The position numbers and the translations under genes were made by a program. From positions 155,829,399 through 155,893,398 of the forward strand of contig NC_092859.1 in NCBI RefSeq assembly GCF_032062135.1: a DNA stretch of 64,000 nt, read 5' to 3'. The notes beneath the pieces are model-generated. The model was given only the letters and a program-made list of their open reading frames with translations. It was not told where the DNA came from and made no database searches. Source of the stretch: Pyxicephalus adspersus (taxonomy: Eukaryota; Chordata; Amphibia; Anura; Pyxicephalidae). This document shows positions 10,796 to 21,879 of the stretch, piece by piece. The stretch's first letter is position 1, and the number at the start of each line of letters is the position of its first letter.

Positions 10796-12173
10796 GCGCT
10801 GTACAAAGTTCATAGTCGTGTCACTAACTGTCCCTCAAAGGAGCTCACAATCTAATGTCCCTACTATAGTCATACGTGGTTATTGTAGTCAATTTAGGGG
10901 GAAGCCAATTAACCTGACTGCATGTTTTTCGGACAACAGCCTTTGTTGTATAGTAAAGTAAGTGTAAGGGTCAACAATTACCCCCAGACAGAAGCAAACC
11001 CCCCAATACCTAAAAGAATGAATGGAGTGGTCTTCTTTTATAATGATACACTTAAATTACCAGGCCAAGGTCAATCTATGAACCTGGGTGCTTAGCACTT
11101 CATTGTCTACAAAACTTCTGGATGTAGCCCCTGCAGGCCAAGACTCGATGATAGAGGATGCATAGTGGGCTGCAGTCCTCTGGCTTCATGGGGCAGATGC
11201 AAAATAGGTTGCGAAATCCCAGGGGTTCTCTTTTTTGGTGGCTAAAATACACTTCCCTTACCCCATAGATCATAAGTCATGGCTCCTTGGTGGCTGGGCA
11301 CTGTTTCTGGCAACAAGGGGATATATAGAAGTTGAGATATGCTGTAACCTTGTGGTCAACACTGGTGGCTCCTGCTCCTTAGCACCATTCTTTATTCAGA
11401 TTACCTTCCACAATCTTGCTGACTTCCTGATACCAACCACACCGCTCTATCTCGAAAAGTTGCTTACCTCTACTTAGTGTGTTTTCATTTTCCTCTCTCC
11501 CCTGTAATTTTGCAATGACAAAAGAAAAAAAGACATCTTTAAGAATGGAATTCAGGTATAGTAATGTTACTCATGTTACTCCAATGTTATCTGACACATC
11601 TATTTTATACTTTTTGGTTTAATAGTGTTGTTTCAATGTCATACTCCCAGCATTTAGTTCCCATATACTAAGTAGGTAAGGATACCCCTAATTTAGGAAC
11701 CCCTGCACTAAATTACAAATGTATACCCATTTTCTCTTGTTTTCCTGTTATTAATACTTTTCTTGGCACTTTGTTCATCTGTGTAACACAATAGATAAAC
11801 AATAAGATATTTGAGTTTAGTGTGACTTATTAGTCAAGAATGTTGACTAATACTTGTTAAAAAAAGTGAACTGAATTGATTGCCTTAGCCTCAGCATTGT
11901 ATTAGTTCTTGAAGATGCCTCCTGAAAAGAGATATATAGATTTGGATTTACATGAAGTCAATAAGAAACAGCTTCATATAATGCAGGATCACAAACAGTG
12001 TCTGGCTCTTCTGCTCTTGTAAATCCATAATATGCTGTCATCGTGAACTAATATGAGACTAACGAGATGAAAATATGGAGATCAAGTCACACTGAGTCAC
12101 ACAGATCTCCATTCCATCAATGGTAATGTTAGAAATATCTCAGTGTGATCATAGATGGTCTTAACTGAGACTC
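10796..12173. repeat. Tandem duplication, unit 2 (1378 bp)
   Basis: Second unit, joined to the end of unit 1 (gactc|gcgct) with no bases shared at the junction. It is 6 bp longer because it carries attagtca where unit 1 is shorter, making a perfect attagtca/tgactaat inverted repeat at 11829-11851. After 12173 the sequence becomes unique (agaaaatattttt). Confidence 0.9.
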
Positions 12174-12238
12174 AGAAAATATTTTTAAACTTTTGCATGT
12201 AAGACAGTACTAGTTGTTTTTTTTTTTTATATATATAA

Positions 12239-13204
12239 CACTGGGGAACAATTTTGAACACATTTTTTGTTGACTTCAATTTTTAAACTTATTTACACTG
12301 AAATAGGTATGCTAATTCTGAATGTGCAGTTAGTTTTCTTCTACCACGTCAGTTTTTTTCTCTACCGCTTATATTAATGTGATTACTGTAGCGTGGATTT
12401 GTATAGACTATTTATTTACATGCAGGACAATGTGGTCAGGGGTTGTGCGCTGCTCTACATAGTGAAAAAGCAACATTTATTTTTCTACCTACACACGTAT
12501 TTGCTTTCTTTCAGATCATGTTTGGCTCTGCTGTTTCTCATCGTATGTGCCTAAACTACCCTAATTCATTTTGTTATATCTGTGGCAGTTTCACCATTCC
12601 CAGTCAAAGGGCGAACATCAGCACATTTGTAGAGCAAGGCTATTTGGCATATTTCAAAGTTAAATTTGGTGATCAAAATCAAGTGTGACAAGGGTTTACG
12701 GATGTGGACAAAGGGAACACGTACAACCAGTGGCTCATTCAAATCAAATCCCAGTGCCGGTTTTCGTTATACTACCCTCCCTTGAAGAACATGATTATGG
12801 TGATGAACTAGGTGACAAAAATGATGAGGAATTTTAAATTGAGGTTTGGGTATTCCAATGGCTATTCCAAATTGGGTATTCCAATCTATAACTCATCTGA
12901 ATGGAGAGTATACATCAATTAATTTTTAAATGTTTTACTGTAAAAAAAAATGTCATGGAGTAACAATAAATCCTTGGTATGCACAAAAGAAATTTAAATA
13001 AACAGTACATTCAAGGTATTATTTCATTATTTTTTCATTGTATGTAAAATTTCTATGTTTTTTGACAAAAATGGACAGTACCCTGTATCGTAATAACTGG
13101 ATGTGATAGCAAAAAATTGAATTCATTTCTGGATTTACCACCCAAAAATTAGTACAATAACAAATGTGTAAGATCTAACTCAACAAAAAATGTGTTCCCC
13201 AGTG
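12239..13204 (+). mobile_element. CACTG-ended DNA transposon, 966 bp, TAA duplication
   Basis: Both termini are CACTGGGGAACA-type inverted repeats: left from 12239, right ending 13204 (reverse complement cactggggaacacatttttt). TAA lies immediately outside both ends (12236-12238 and 13205-13207), fitting a 3-bp target duplication. Inside, 12443-12688 encodes a fragment with LNYPNSFCYICG followed by AYFKVKFGD-like sequence, and after a frameshift GLRMWTKGTR near 12692. I know this Cys-pair/WTKG protein from repeated elements in animals. CACTG ends with a 3-bp duplication suggest the CMC/Chapaev-like group, which is inference. The catalytic part is absent, so the copy is non-autonomous. The left terminal repeat has a 10-bp insertion. 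Confidence 0.65.
12443..12688 (+). pseudogene. Transposon protein fragment, Cys-rich (FCYICG)
   Basis: This 81-codon frame lies wholly inside the 966-bp DNA transposon. The recognisable part begins about residue 37 (LNYPNSFCYICG) and runs to the end (VKFGDQNQV). The CxxC-type pair suggests a zinc-binding N-terminal domain of an element protein. A related continuation (GLRMWTKGTR) follows in another frame at about 12692-12721. The start codon is not informative, since residues 1-36 do not look like the family. It is a decayed fragment, not a functional gene. Confidence 0.5.
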
Positions 13205-13207
13205 TAA

Positions 13208-14384
13208 TGATTTTTTTCAAAAAAAACACAATAAAGCTTTCTCAAATCACAAGGTATACTTTATATTTTAATTCCATCAAAAAAGTGAAAACTAAGAAAT
13301 GAATTCCTCGTCTTAAATAAACATTCTTTTTTGTCCATAGGCCAATTCTGCATTAAAACCACTGATCTATAAAATAGGAATATCCTAATATTATAGAACC
13401 ATTCATTCAGGCAAAAACACAACTGTTAAAGGCTTGTTGGTCATCATTTCCCAAGCATGGAAACCAATGTCCTTCATGAAGTCAAGCCATTAAAAACATA
13501 TAAATAAACAGACTACAAAGTGAGCTAAAAGGCATCAAAAGCCCCTATTGAATCAGTGCAAAGCTCCAATCAGCCTTCCTAAAAGAGAAGCTTCATGTCT
13601 GATTTTATCACAAATTTTAGGACAGTGGGTAGCACTGATTCAGGTCAAATTTGTCATAATATTAGCCTGTATTTGGCCGTAGATGAGCATTTCCAATTCT
13701 ACTGTTGGACCAGGGAGCTAAAACAATTTGCATGGTTTTCATAGTTCTCCACATTATCCTAAAATAAAAAATACCTTTTAGGTTTTGGGATTTGTGATAG
13801 CAGTAAGGTCCAATCCACATGAGCACAACTGCTTCTAATTCGAATTTTATTGATTGGCTTTAAATATATTTTAAAAAAAATCATTTAGTTGGCAGATATA
13901 TAACTGGACAACCTGTACTCTTCATGTATTGAGCGTCATTCCCCCTCCAGGGCTCATTAATGTGGCCCTTAGTCCTAAGCCTCATACAGACTTCAGGTGA
14001 ATAAGCCCAGTCTAGATGTAGTGGTGTTTTGTTTTAGTTTGGTTTCTAATCTAAGATATAAGCCCTGTACTGAAATAAATATCTTGGTTCCCATTACTGA
14101 CCTTTACAATTTAAAATAATTTTTGCCCATCTTGTGTACTGATCCAAAGGCTTCAGTGGTGTCAAGTGCCTTGACTTTACTAGTACCTCACTTGCAAAAT
14201 GTTTGTTCCTAATCAGTAACAAATGATATCGCAGTTGAAGACAACTATGGTTGGATCTGGGATTAGAGTAACATTTTTTATTGGCACATTCCCATTAGGG
14301 AGTTATCTGCAAGTCCTTATTATTTGTTTCCTTCAAGAGATGTGGCAACAGCTGTGAGCACAATCTGGAAGGAGTATACCTCAG
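13208..14384. other. No recognised feature
   Basis: AT-rich sequence with no gene or repeat family that I can support. Confidence 0.5.
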
Positions 14385-14567
14385 GAAAGGCATGGCCCAA
14401 GAATGGTATGGCCTAGGAGTGGTGTGGTCCAAAAATGGCATAGCCCAGAAATAGCATGGCCTAGGAGTGTTATGATCTAAGAATGGTATGGCCCAGGAAT
14501 TGTATGGCCTAGGAATGGTCACGACTAGAAATGGTATGGTCTAGGAGTGGTATGGCTCAGGAATGAC
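14385..14567. repeat. Minisatellite, left part
   Basis: Degenerate tandem repeat of about 15 bp built on tatggcctaggaatgg (variants such as tatggcccaggaattg and tatggtctaggagtgg), roughly a dozen units. The same array resumes at 15645 beyond the inserted LINE. Confidence 0.8.
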
Positions 14568-15641
14568 ACTGAGCAAATTTACTCTCTTTTTATGAGGAAG
14601 AAAGTAAACAGGTAGACAGTGGAATAGCAGTTGATATAGTATACTTGGACTTCACTAAAGCATTTGACACTGTACCCCACAGACGGTTAATATGCAAGTT
14701 AGGGCCAATAGGTTTAGAAAAGTCAATCTGTAAATGGATAGAGAACTGGCTTAAAGATTGCAACCAGAGAGTTGTAATTAATGATTCATACTCTGAATGG
14801 TGTAAGGGTATTAGTGGTGTACCCCAGGGTTCAGTGTTGGGACCTTTACTGTTTAACATCTTTATAAATGATATAGAGTTTGGGAATAAAAGTATAATTT
14901 CTGTGTTTGAAGATGACACCAAACTATGTAATGGAATTATGTCCATACAGGATGTCTATAATCTACAAGCAGACCTGGATGTACTGTGTGATTGGCCAGC
15001 CAAGTTGCAAATGACATTTAATATAGATAAATGTAAAGTTATGTACTTGGGGGCTAACAACATGCATGCTTCATACTGTCTAGGGAGAAAAGGAAAAGGA
15101 TCTGGGGGTTCTGGTAGATCATAGAATTAATAACAGCATTCAATGCCAAGCTGCAATATCTAAAGCTAGTAAAGTACTTTCTTGTATTAAAAGAGGAATA
15201 GACTGCAGAGATGGAGACATCAAGGGGGCACTCTTTGCGTCTGGAGGAAAAGAAGTTTAAGCTCCGGATAAGGAAGGGATTCTTCACTGTAAGGTCTGTG
15301 ACAATGTGGAATCAGCTCCCTCAGGAAGTAGTTTCAGCAACTACTATAGATTGCTTTAAGAAAAAGCTGGATGATTTCTAGAAGCACAGAATATAACTGG
15401 GTATTAAGGATTTAAGTAAAGATAACAGTGACTGTTGATCCAGGGAACATCCGATTGTGTCATGGAATCAGGAAGGAATTTTTTTCCCCTGTTGAAGCAA
15501 ACTGTATCAGGGTTTGTATTGCCTTCCTCTGGACCAGCTTAGTCTTATAGGGATTTATATCTGGGATATGTTTATTTCTCTAGTGGTTGAACTTGATGAA
15601 CTTATGTCTTTTTTCAACCTAACCTACTACTACTACTTTAA
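14568..15641 (+). mobile_element. CR1-type LINE, 5'-truncated and decayed
   Basis: A non-LTR retrotransposon of the CR1 clade (Jockey superfamily) inserted into the minisatellite. It starts inside the reverse transcriptase domain, has an internal deletion after about 15190, and then shows the ORF2 C-terminus (TMWNQLPQEV near 15303, ending CFKKKLDDF* near 15381). A typical 3' untranslated tail follows, with ttgaacttgatgaacttatg and a short ctactactacta end (to about 15638). 5' truncation is normal for LINE insertions. Confidence 0.85.
14591..15124 (+). pseudogene. CR1 reverse transcriptase fragment
   Basis: The open frame extends upstream of any start codon to about 14573. Reverse transcriptase motifs in order: DFTKAFDTVPHRRL (14648 onward), SGVPQGSVLGP (14813 onward), and the active-site box at 14906-14917, which reads FEDD where the family has F/YADD; the alanine is changed to glutamate. 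KCKVMYLG (about 15025) marks the thumb-side motif. After about residue 138 (from 14645) the frame runs off into noise, and the true continuation (LGVLVDHRINNSIQCQA, from about 15101) lies in another frame. With truncation, a frameshift and a mutated active site it is inactive. Confidence 0.85.
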
Positions 15642-15644
15642 CAA

Positions 15645-15775
15645 GGATGGTATGGCCTAGGAGTGATATGGTGCAGAAATTACATGGCCCGGGAATGGCA
15701 TGGAACAGGAATGGTATGGCCTAGGAATGCTGGAAATGACCTCAGAGTGGTACAGCCCAGGAGAGGTTACCCACA
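15645..15775. repeat. Minisatellite, right part
   Basis: Continuation of the array at 14385: tatggcctaggagtgat, gcatggaacaggaatgg, tatggcctaggaatgc and others. It shows that the LINE inserted into a pre-existing array. Confidence 0.75.
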
Positions 15776-17060
15776 CAGTTTAGCAATGCAGAGAAAGAGG
15801 CTTTTTGATGCTACTACACCATTGTAACCACTGACATCCATTTCCATCTTAAAAAGATAACTTTGTTTTTTGGGGCTATGATGTGATTCTGTATTCTGTT
15901 TATTATTAAAATCAATTACATCAATAACTTTTATTTTAATCTAAATGACATCTTCCCTAGCTTGGTAGTTCAATAACAAAGGCGCTCTTGTTCTGAACTG
16001 TTTTTATTATTAAAAGGTAGGCGATGCTCAGGATAAAATACCTCGCTGCTATCCGCAGACCGCATCTTTACAGATAACTATTACAGCCATGCTGCAAATA
16101 CCGGCCTAAAAAGGCGAAGCAGAAAGGAGCAAAATGAAAGGCCTGATTGTAAAGCTTTTTAAGTGAAGTGTCTGCCAATAATGGGGTCATTGCCATTTTG
16201 TTTAAATGTTCGGAGAATGCGAGTCATGTTTATTGTTTGTTGTGTTCAATATGTAAGCAATTATTACTTTTACAATAGGTCTATATATAAGTAGTTTTCA
16301 TGGAAGAATTCACTTTTGTTGGAATTTCTCATAGAAGTAATGCTGTATTATACATTCAGGTGTCCTTGTTAGGGCTCCAGACAAAGGGGGCAGTCTGAAA
16401 ATCACCAATCCATAACCACCATTTAAAAATATGGACCTGGAAGATTCTCCACCATGGAATGTTTGGTGAATGTCAGATTGACTACTTTATAAAAAGAACC
16501 CAAAAACATTAAAATATGAGAAGCCTTCCTCACATTTTTTCAGGGTGGGAAGGATTAATAAGGCACTGACAGTTATTGTTTACAAATTCTCAATGCATTC
16601 TATTAGATTATCTCCTCCTTAAAAAATATGTTAAAGCTGAACTCCAACCATCCGTTCATTGTAAAACAGTTGTACAAACTCCTTTTCTGTACCATGAATA
16701 CTCCGATTTCACTGTGAGCCTCTTACAGTGTACATTAGAAACGGCAGAAAGTAGGATTTAGTCCACCTTATTTCCTAAAAGACATCCAGCATTATCTCTC
16801 TCCTCCTTGCCCAGCCTTACCGTCCCTTGCCCACGCCTTTCATTCATTGGATTTCAGCCCCTCCAATCATGGAGACTCACAATCACATGTGTGTTTTACT
16901 ACGCCCTTCTAGGCTCGCCTACCAGCTATGTTCTGTCTGAATGGCACAGAAAAGCACAGAGATCCATTGATAATGGCACTGGATCTTATAGAAAGTATGA
17001 TGAAAACAAAAAAGTTTCACTCAATCATTGCTTTATCATATTGATATAGAGCAGAATATC
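15776..17060. other. No gene; possible conserved block at 16000-16320
   Basis: Mostly AT-rich unique sequence. The part at about 16000-16320 is repeat-free and more balanced in composition and might be a conserved non-coding element. Frames at 16576-16761 and 16807-17049 look random. Confidence 0.3.
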
Positions 17061-17331
17061 AACCAGGGTTTCTCCAGACGTTGCTAGGGGTTCCTTGAGA
17101 AATGAGCCATGTGTGCCTCCCAGGTCAGTGCAATGGACACCAATGATCTTTTTGTCCTTCCTTAAGAATGATATCCTTCTAACTGGCCAGTAACGTAGGA
17201 GGCATTCTTTCCACTGACCACCATACTAATGTACCATGAGCTGTGGATATAGTAATTATAGCAGGGGTCCCCTGCAGACCCTTAAGTTATTTTAAGGGTT
17301 ATCCCTATGTTAAAAAGGTTGAGAAACAATG
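17061..17331 (-). mobile_element. hAT-like MITE
   Basis: Minus-oriented copy of a family with CAGTGTTTCTCAACC-type termini: the right edge reads ggttgagaaacaatg and the left edge accagggtttctcca. The internal segment gacaccaatgatctttttg is shared with the copies at 17746, 40940, 47409 and 59412. The termini resemble those of Charlie-type hAT elements. Confidence 0.6.
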
Positions 17332-17745
17332 AAAAGAGGGAACTAGAAAAGGAAGATGAATAAACTTCAATTTTAAGTTTCACTTCTTCAACCTCCTTCT
17401 TCCTACCCTAATATTTTGCTACTAAGTAACAAAATCCATGTGCCTTGTACTACTAGCTTCTAGCACATCTTTTATGGAATAACTGCATTATGTACTGCAA
17501 AGCACAGTTATCCTATGCCAGTGTATAGACATTTAAAAACAAGTAAAATCTCCAACGGTTGGGAGGTATGGATTTTATCTGTAGGGTGATCTGGTGCAGA
17601 GTGCATGCTTTGTAATCTGACCATACAGGAATAGTGTTATAAGACCATAGCAAACAATTGTCCTTTATTGCACCAAGGTTATACAAGATGAACAATTCCT
17701 ATTCCCATTACACAGTCCTATACACAATATTATTAATAACTAGGA

Positions 17746-17986
17746 CAGTGTTTCTCAACCTTTTGAAAATTGGAGGAACCCCCTCCGAATCTTAAGGGAA
17801 CTCCTCCTATAATTCCTATATCCTCAGCTTAAAGTATATTAGTATAGTGGCCATTAGGACGAATGCCAACCTTACAGATAGCCAAAAAGATAATTGATGT
17901 CAGTTAAACTGACCTGAGAGTCAAACACTGCTCATTGCTCATGAACCCCTAGCAAACTCTGGAGGAACCCTGGTTGAGAAACCGTG
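17746..17986 (+). mobile_element. hAT-like MITE with both termini
   Basis: Begins cagtgtttctcaacc (17746-17760) and ends ggttgagaaaccgtg (17972-17986), an imperfect inverted pair. The body contains acagatagccaaaaagataa and gaacccctagcaaactctgg. I could not see an 8-bp target duplication. A minus-strand SINE begins about 10 bp after the right end. Confidence 0.65.
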
Positions 17987-17995
17987 GTCAAGCTC

Positions 17996-18297
17996 TTTAC
18001 AAAGTCCATCATTGTGTCACTAACTGTCTCTCAAAAGGACTAATATTTGAATCTCCCTACCATAGCCATATGTCATTACCACAGTCCAAGGCCAATTCTT
18101 TGATAGATGGAGACAGTTTACCTAACTGAATGTTTTTGGGATGTGGGAGGAAACCAGAGTGCCCAGCAAAAACCCATGCAAACACCGGGAGAACGTACAA
18201 AGTCCTTGAAGGTGGTGTCTAGGTCAAGATTTGAACCTGGGGTCTTGGTACTGCAATGCCCAGAGGGCTCACCACTTGAACCACAGCACTACCCCAA
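17996..18297 (-). mobile_element. tRNA-like SINE, minus strand
   Basis: Reverse-strand SINE copy running from tttacaaagtccatcattg (3' side) through gggaggaaaccagagtgccc to a B-box complement, gatttgaacctgggg (18228-18242), and an A-box complement near 18270-18285. It is nearly full length but lacks the (ATT)n tail, having lost it at the junction with the neighbouring MITE. Confidence 0.7.
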
Positions 18298-18439
18298 CGT
18301 ATTCCATAAATATGAATAGGAGTAACAATAACATCAGCCGTGAGACATATGGAGCTGCAGGTTTTATTAATTTGGGTTTTTCTAGCTGTACTATTTACAA
18401 AATAAATCTTCATAAATAAAACAGATATTCAAATTTCCG

Positions 18440-18990
18440 AATGTAGAACTTCGATGCCACTGAGGCAGTAAATGGTAAAAGAAAAAATCTGCATTGTCCT
18501 AGAATACCATTTTGTTGCCTCTACAAATAAAAAATAAACAGTTTCAGAGCTAGAAAATAAAACTGCTACATACGTCGCCTTGTAGCCGTGACTTCCCTGT
18601 GATTTACACAGCGAGAGCAGTTTATGAATTTCCACATGACATAACAGTTTAATAAGCCTCCTAATATTTAAATTGCAAAGTGCCAAGACTGTCTGTTTGG
18701 GAAGCTAGGGGACAGGTTAAAAACAGATCGCCTGTCGTCCGAAACTCCTAACATACGCGCTCGCTCTGCTGGATATATGTGTCCTATCAAATGCTGAAAC
18801 AGTGCGTTCAGCAACTCTAATTGGATTCTCTACCCTAATAATTACTACTGATAAATTTCAGTTCAAGATAGTTTTAATAGGAACCAAGAATCTTCTTGAA
18901 AATTAATTCAAACCTTCTCCAGCTAGAGAAAACATGTGGCTGAATAAATTGAATCTTCGGTGCTTCAACAGGAGCAGAAATTGGTTCCAA
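18440..18990. promoter_or_regulatory. Candidate conserved non-coding enhancer block
   Basis: Repeat-free, moderately GC-balanced block with CpG-containing stretches unusual for this window (18720-18765) and homeodomain-like motifs (ctaattggattc near 18817, ctaataattac near 18835, aaattaattcaaa near 18900). No coding frame is recognised. Inference only. Confidence 0.4.
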
Positions 18991-19289
18991 TAAAACAGTT
19001 GTAACATTTATTGTGCCAGCAAACTGAGAGCAACATGGAGTTTTGCTAGCAAAGCTGAGAAGAGCTCTTACTTTTTTTTGTTTTATATGTTATATCCAAA
19101 GATTTCCTTAACTAGTTGCATACTAAAGGCTGGATTGGGCCCAAACAGTGCCGAGACAAAGACCTTAAGGCCTTTGATATAAAGTTGAAAGTACCCTTCC
19201 CTACCATGAGCCTCGAACTACTTTATCATGACTGTAATAGGGCTGAGTTCCAGCATGCTGTGCCCCCACTGCTCCTCCCCCACCCTTTA

Positions 19290-19990
19290 GCATTCTTTAC
19301 CCCAAACACGCACTGAGACAACAACTTGGTTAAATGGTCCCTTTGGGACGTTTATTAACATATAACCTAATATAAATATTAACTCTTTTAATAAATAACC
19401 AAAAATTAACCATAAATACCGATATATAAACACATAATCAACAAATAATAACATCTTACAAATAAACACATATAACTGTAACCAATACATTAATAAAACA
19501 TCCATTCCTAAACACACCCCCTGGTTACTGGTCCTCGAAGGCCCCACTATTGTAACCCCTTGCACCTAATGGGTCTGCACCGCCATTATATGTAATGTTC
19601 CCAGCCGCACTTCGAGCTCGGGAACGATACCAGCAGCACTCGCAGCCCTACCATAGAACAATTTAACACTCCCTTACCGAGGGTCCCATACCAAAGATGA
19701 GACCCTCACCCCCACTGAAACAGTTCAGTACAACACCTTTCCTCGAGGACCTCACCGACACACCTCAAACAGGGTGGGCGGGTGGTCAAAACTTCCTTCC
19801 TTCTCTCCGTCACGCTGAAAAAAGACCCTCCTTTTCCGACTCACCCCCTTTTTCACTCCTCTTCTCCCTCCCCCCCATATGTCATTTCCCGGCATACTAA
19901 TTCAACAACTCCCCCCTCCTTCTATATGTTAACTCTTAACCCTTCTCCTGCCTGCTCCCATCCCTTCCCAGTCATGCAGGCCCTCCACTA
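19290..19990 (-). repeat. C-rich block, possible LTR-type repeat
   Basis: An A/T-rich part (19320-19500) is followed by a strongly C-rich, G-poor part (19500-19985). On the minus strand a purine-rich run (gggtgggggaggagcagtgg, 19267-19286) flanks it. The asymmetry suggests an LTR retroelement piece read on the minus strand, but I see no protein motif, so the class is unproven. Confidence 0.25.
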
Positions 19991-21875
19991 ATTTTGCACT
20001 TCGTTCTTTGCTCCAGGCCTCACTGGATAGATTAAAGGTGACTTTTGGACCCCCCATGTCCTTCTGCTAAAGACAACAATGAGGCCACATCTCCTGCTGA
20101 TTCCTGGGTCCAAACAATAATTTGTTGCATAAATAGGAGGGATATATGAGTAATTTATATTAAAGTCCATTTGTGTTTTGCCTATGAACGTTACAGTGGC
20201 AGGTGGATTCCTATCATTCTCTAACTCCCTTCACTTTCCTGCCACTTGCTACAGCATGTGAAGGAAATACTTTTAGTTGGATCTCACTATGACTTTACAC
20301 AGGCCTGTGGCCTCTTTGCTCACCCCCATGTGACCATGTAGGGCCAGTCAGCAAGCACTAATGCTGTCACATGGAAAGGAAAAGAGGGAGTCACATGTTT
20401 CTGATGAATGAAGGGAGTGTAGAAAATGTGAGTATATGCTGAGGAGAAGCTAGGCAATAAAGTGAACCTATTTGCTTTGACCTGCATGGGCACTTGGCAG
20501 GCTGTAGGTGGCCCAATTTCTAATCTAGTCATGTAAACTTCCACATAGGCATAAACAAAAAAGAAAGCACCTAAAAAAAGCAATAAATGATGATGTAGTT
20601 TTTGTAGTTAAAATTAAATATACAGTAAATGTAAAGCTGAACTAATATAAATGTAAAGCTGGGAATGAAAAATCTCTACCCTCACCACTGCAAGGGTTAA
20701 CTGCTCATTTTACCCAGGGGATAGTAAATAAGGTGACACAATTACCTTATTCCCTGCTGTACTCTTTTTTCTGTAATGTCCTGGTTTGCAGATGGGCCTT
20801 TGGTGTCCTACTGTACAATGCAGGACTATAAAATTAGAGATGGACAGTAAAGGGGAGAGTCTTTAGGATTGATTGCATGAAGAGGACGAAGGAATATTAA
20901 GGTAATTCTTATCACCGTATTCTTCATCTCCTAAACAAAACAAGCAGTTACCTCTTGCAGTGCAGATTGTGATCCACTGCAAAATTTTGTATACCAAGAG
21001 TTCAGCTTGGGGGTGTGGGGCAAAATTATAAATTCTTAGTTGAGCATATTATACTGTTTTTATTAGAAACTATATTGGTAAATGGGCTTATACAATGACT
21101 TCTTGTTCCTCCAATCAGACAAAACAATCATACATCAATCAAAAACAAATCACAAAAACAATTAGACAAAAGATCCTTGGTTAGTCAAGTTATGCATATA
21201 TTTTAATACCATGCAATTTATTTCCCCAAAGCTATGATAGACATACTAATAATTTATCTTTATTCTGAATAATTAGAAATGAGCTCTTAGCAGTCAGATT
21301 TTTCAGATATGCTCTACAAATTATTGTACCCTTAGTTTATTGTCTGAGCTAAAAGACTCATTAAAGGAAATCCAACCCCAATGCACAAAGGCAAATGTTA
21401 GCATGTATTTGTATTTGACAGCCCATTCTTTTTCAATGGGCTGTCTTAATGCACAATAACAAGTTTTAAAGATTTAAATGGGTCTTGAGTACAGTCTGTT
21501 CAAGAAATCTGCGCATCAGACCACAACAGAAAGAACATTGATGAGAAAGGAGGAATAGAAGAATTAAACACCCAAAGATGGAGAATACGTCCAAATGAGG
21601 GACACTTGGTGTAAAACTAATATCCTTAGCTACCAATAAAATGGGGGTTTGTAAGACCCAATTTAAGAGTGTGACAAAAATTAGACTTTCAAGTGCTGGA
21701 AAGAAGGAAAGAAGTAGGGGACTTTACTAGTCATCCATGGAACATTATTCCTTTCATCTTTCAGTGTTGCACAGAAAACAATAATAAGTGACTTTATTGG
21801 CAGAACTAGAACTTAAATCTTCAAGTGGAGCTGAACCTGTGATAACTAACTTATTCTCAATCCATTGCAAGGCAC
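19991..21875. other. No gene; hairpin at 21417-21445
   Basis: AT-rich sequence with no recognised coding content. A perfect 11-bp inverted repeat, gacagcccatt/aatgggctgtc with a 7-nt loop, lies at 21417-21445. Frames at 19988-20170 and 20320-20583 look random. Confidence 0.5.
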
Positions 21876-21879
21876 CATT

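Noticed and set aside
14295..14522. 75-codon minus frame with repeated PRPY/FLDH units
   Set aside because: It is the antisense translation of the 15-bp minisatellite, not a repeat protein.
20000..21400. Search for exons with splice signals in this long unexplained stretch
   Set aside because: Short frames with flanking AG/GT occur by chance, but none has a recognisable product or continues into a neighbour.
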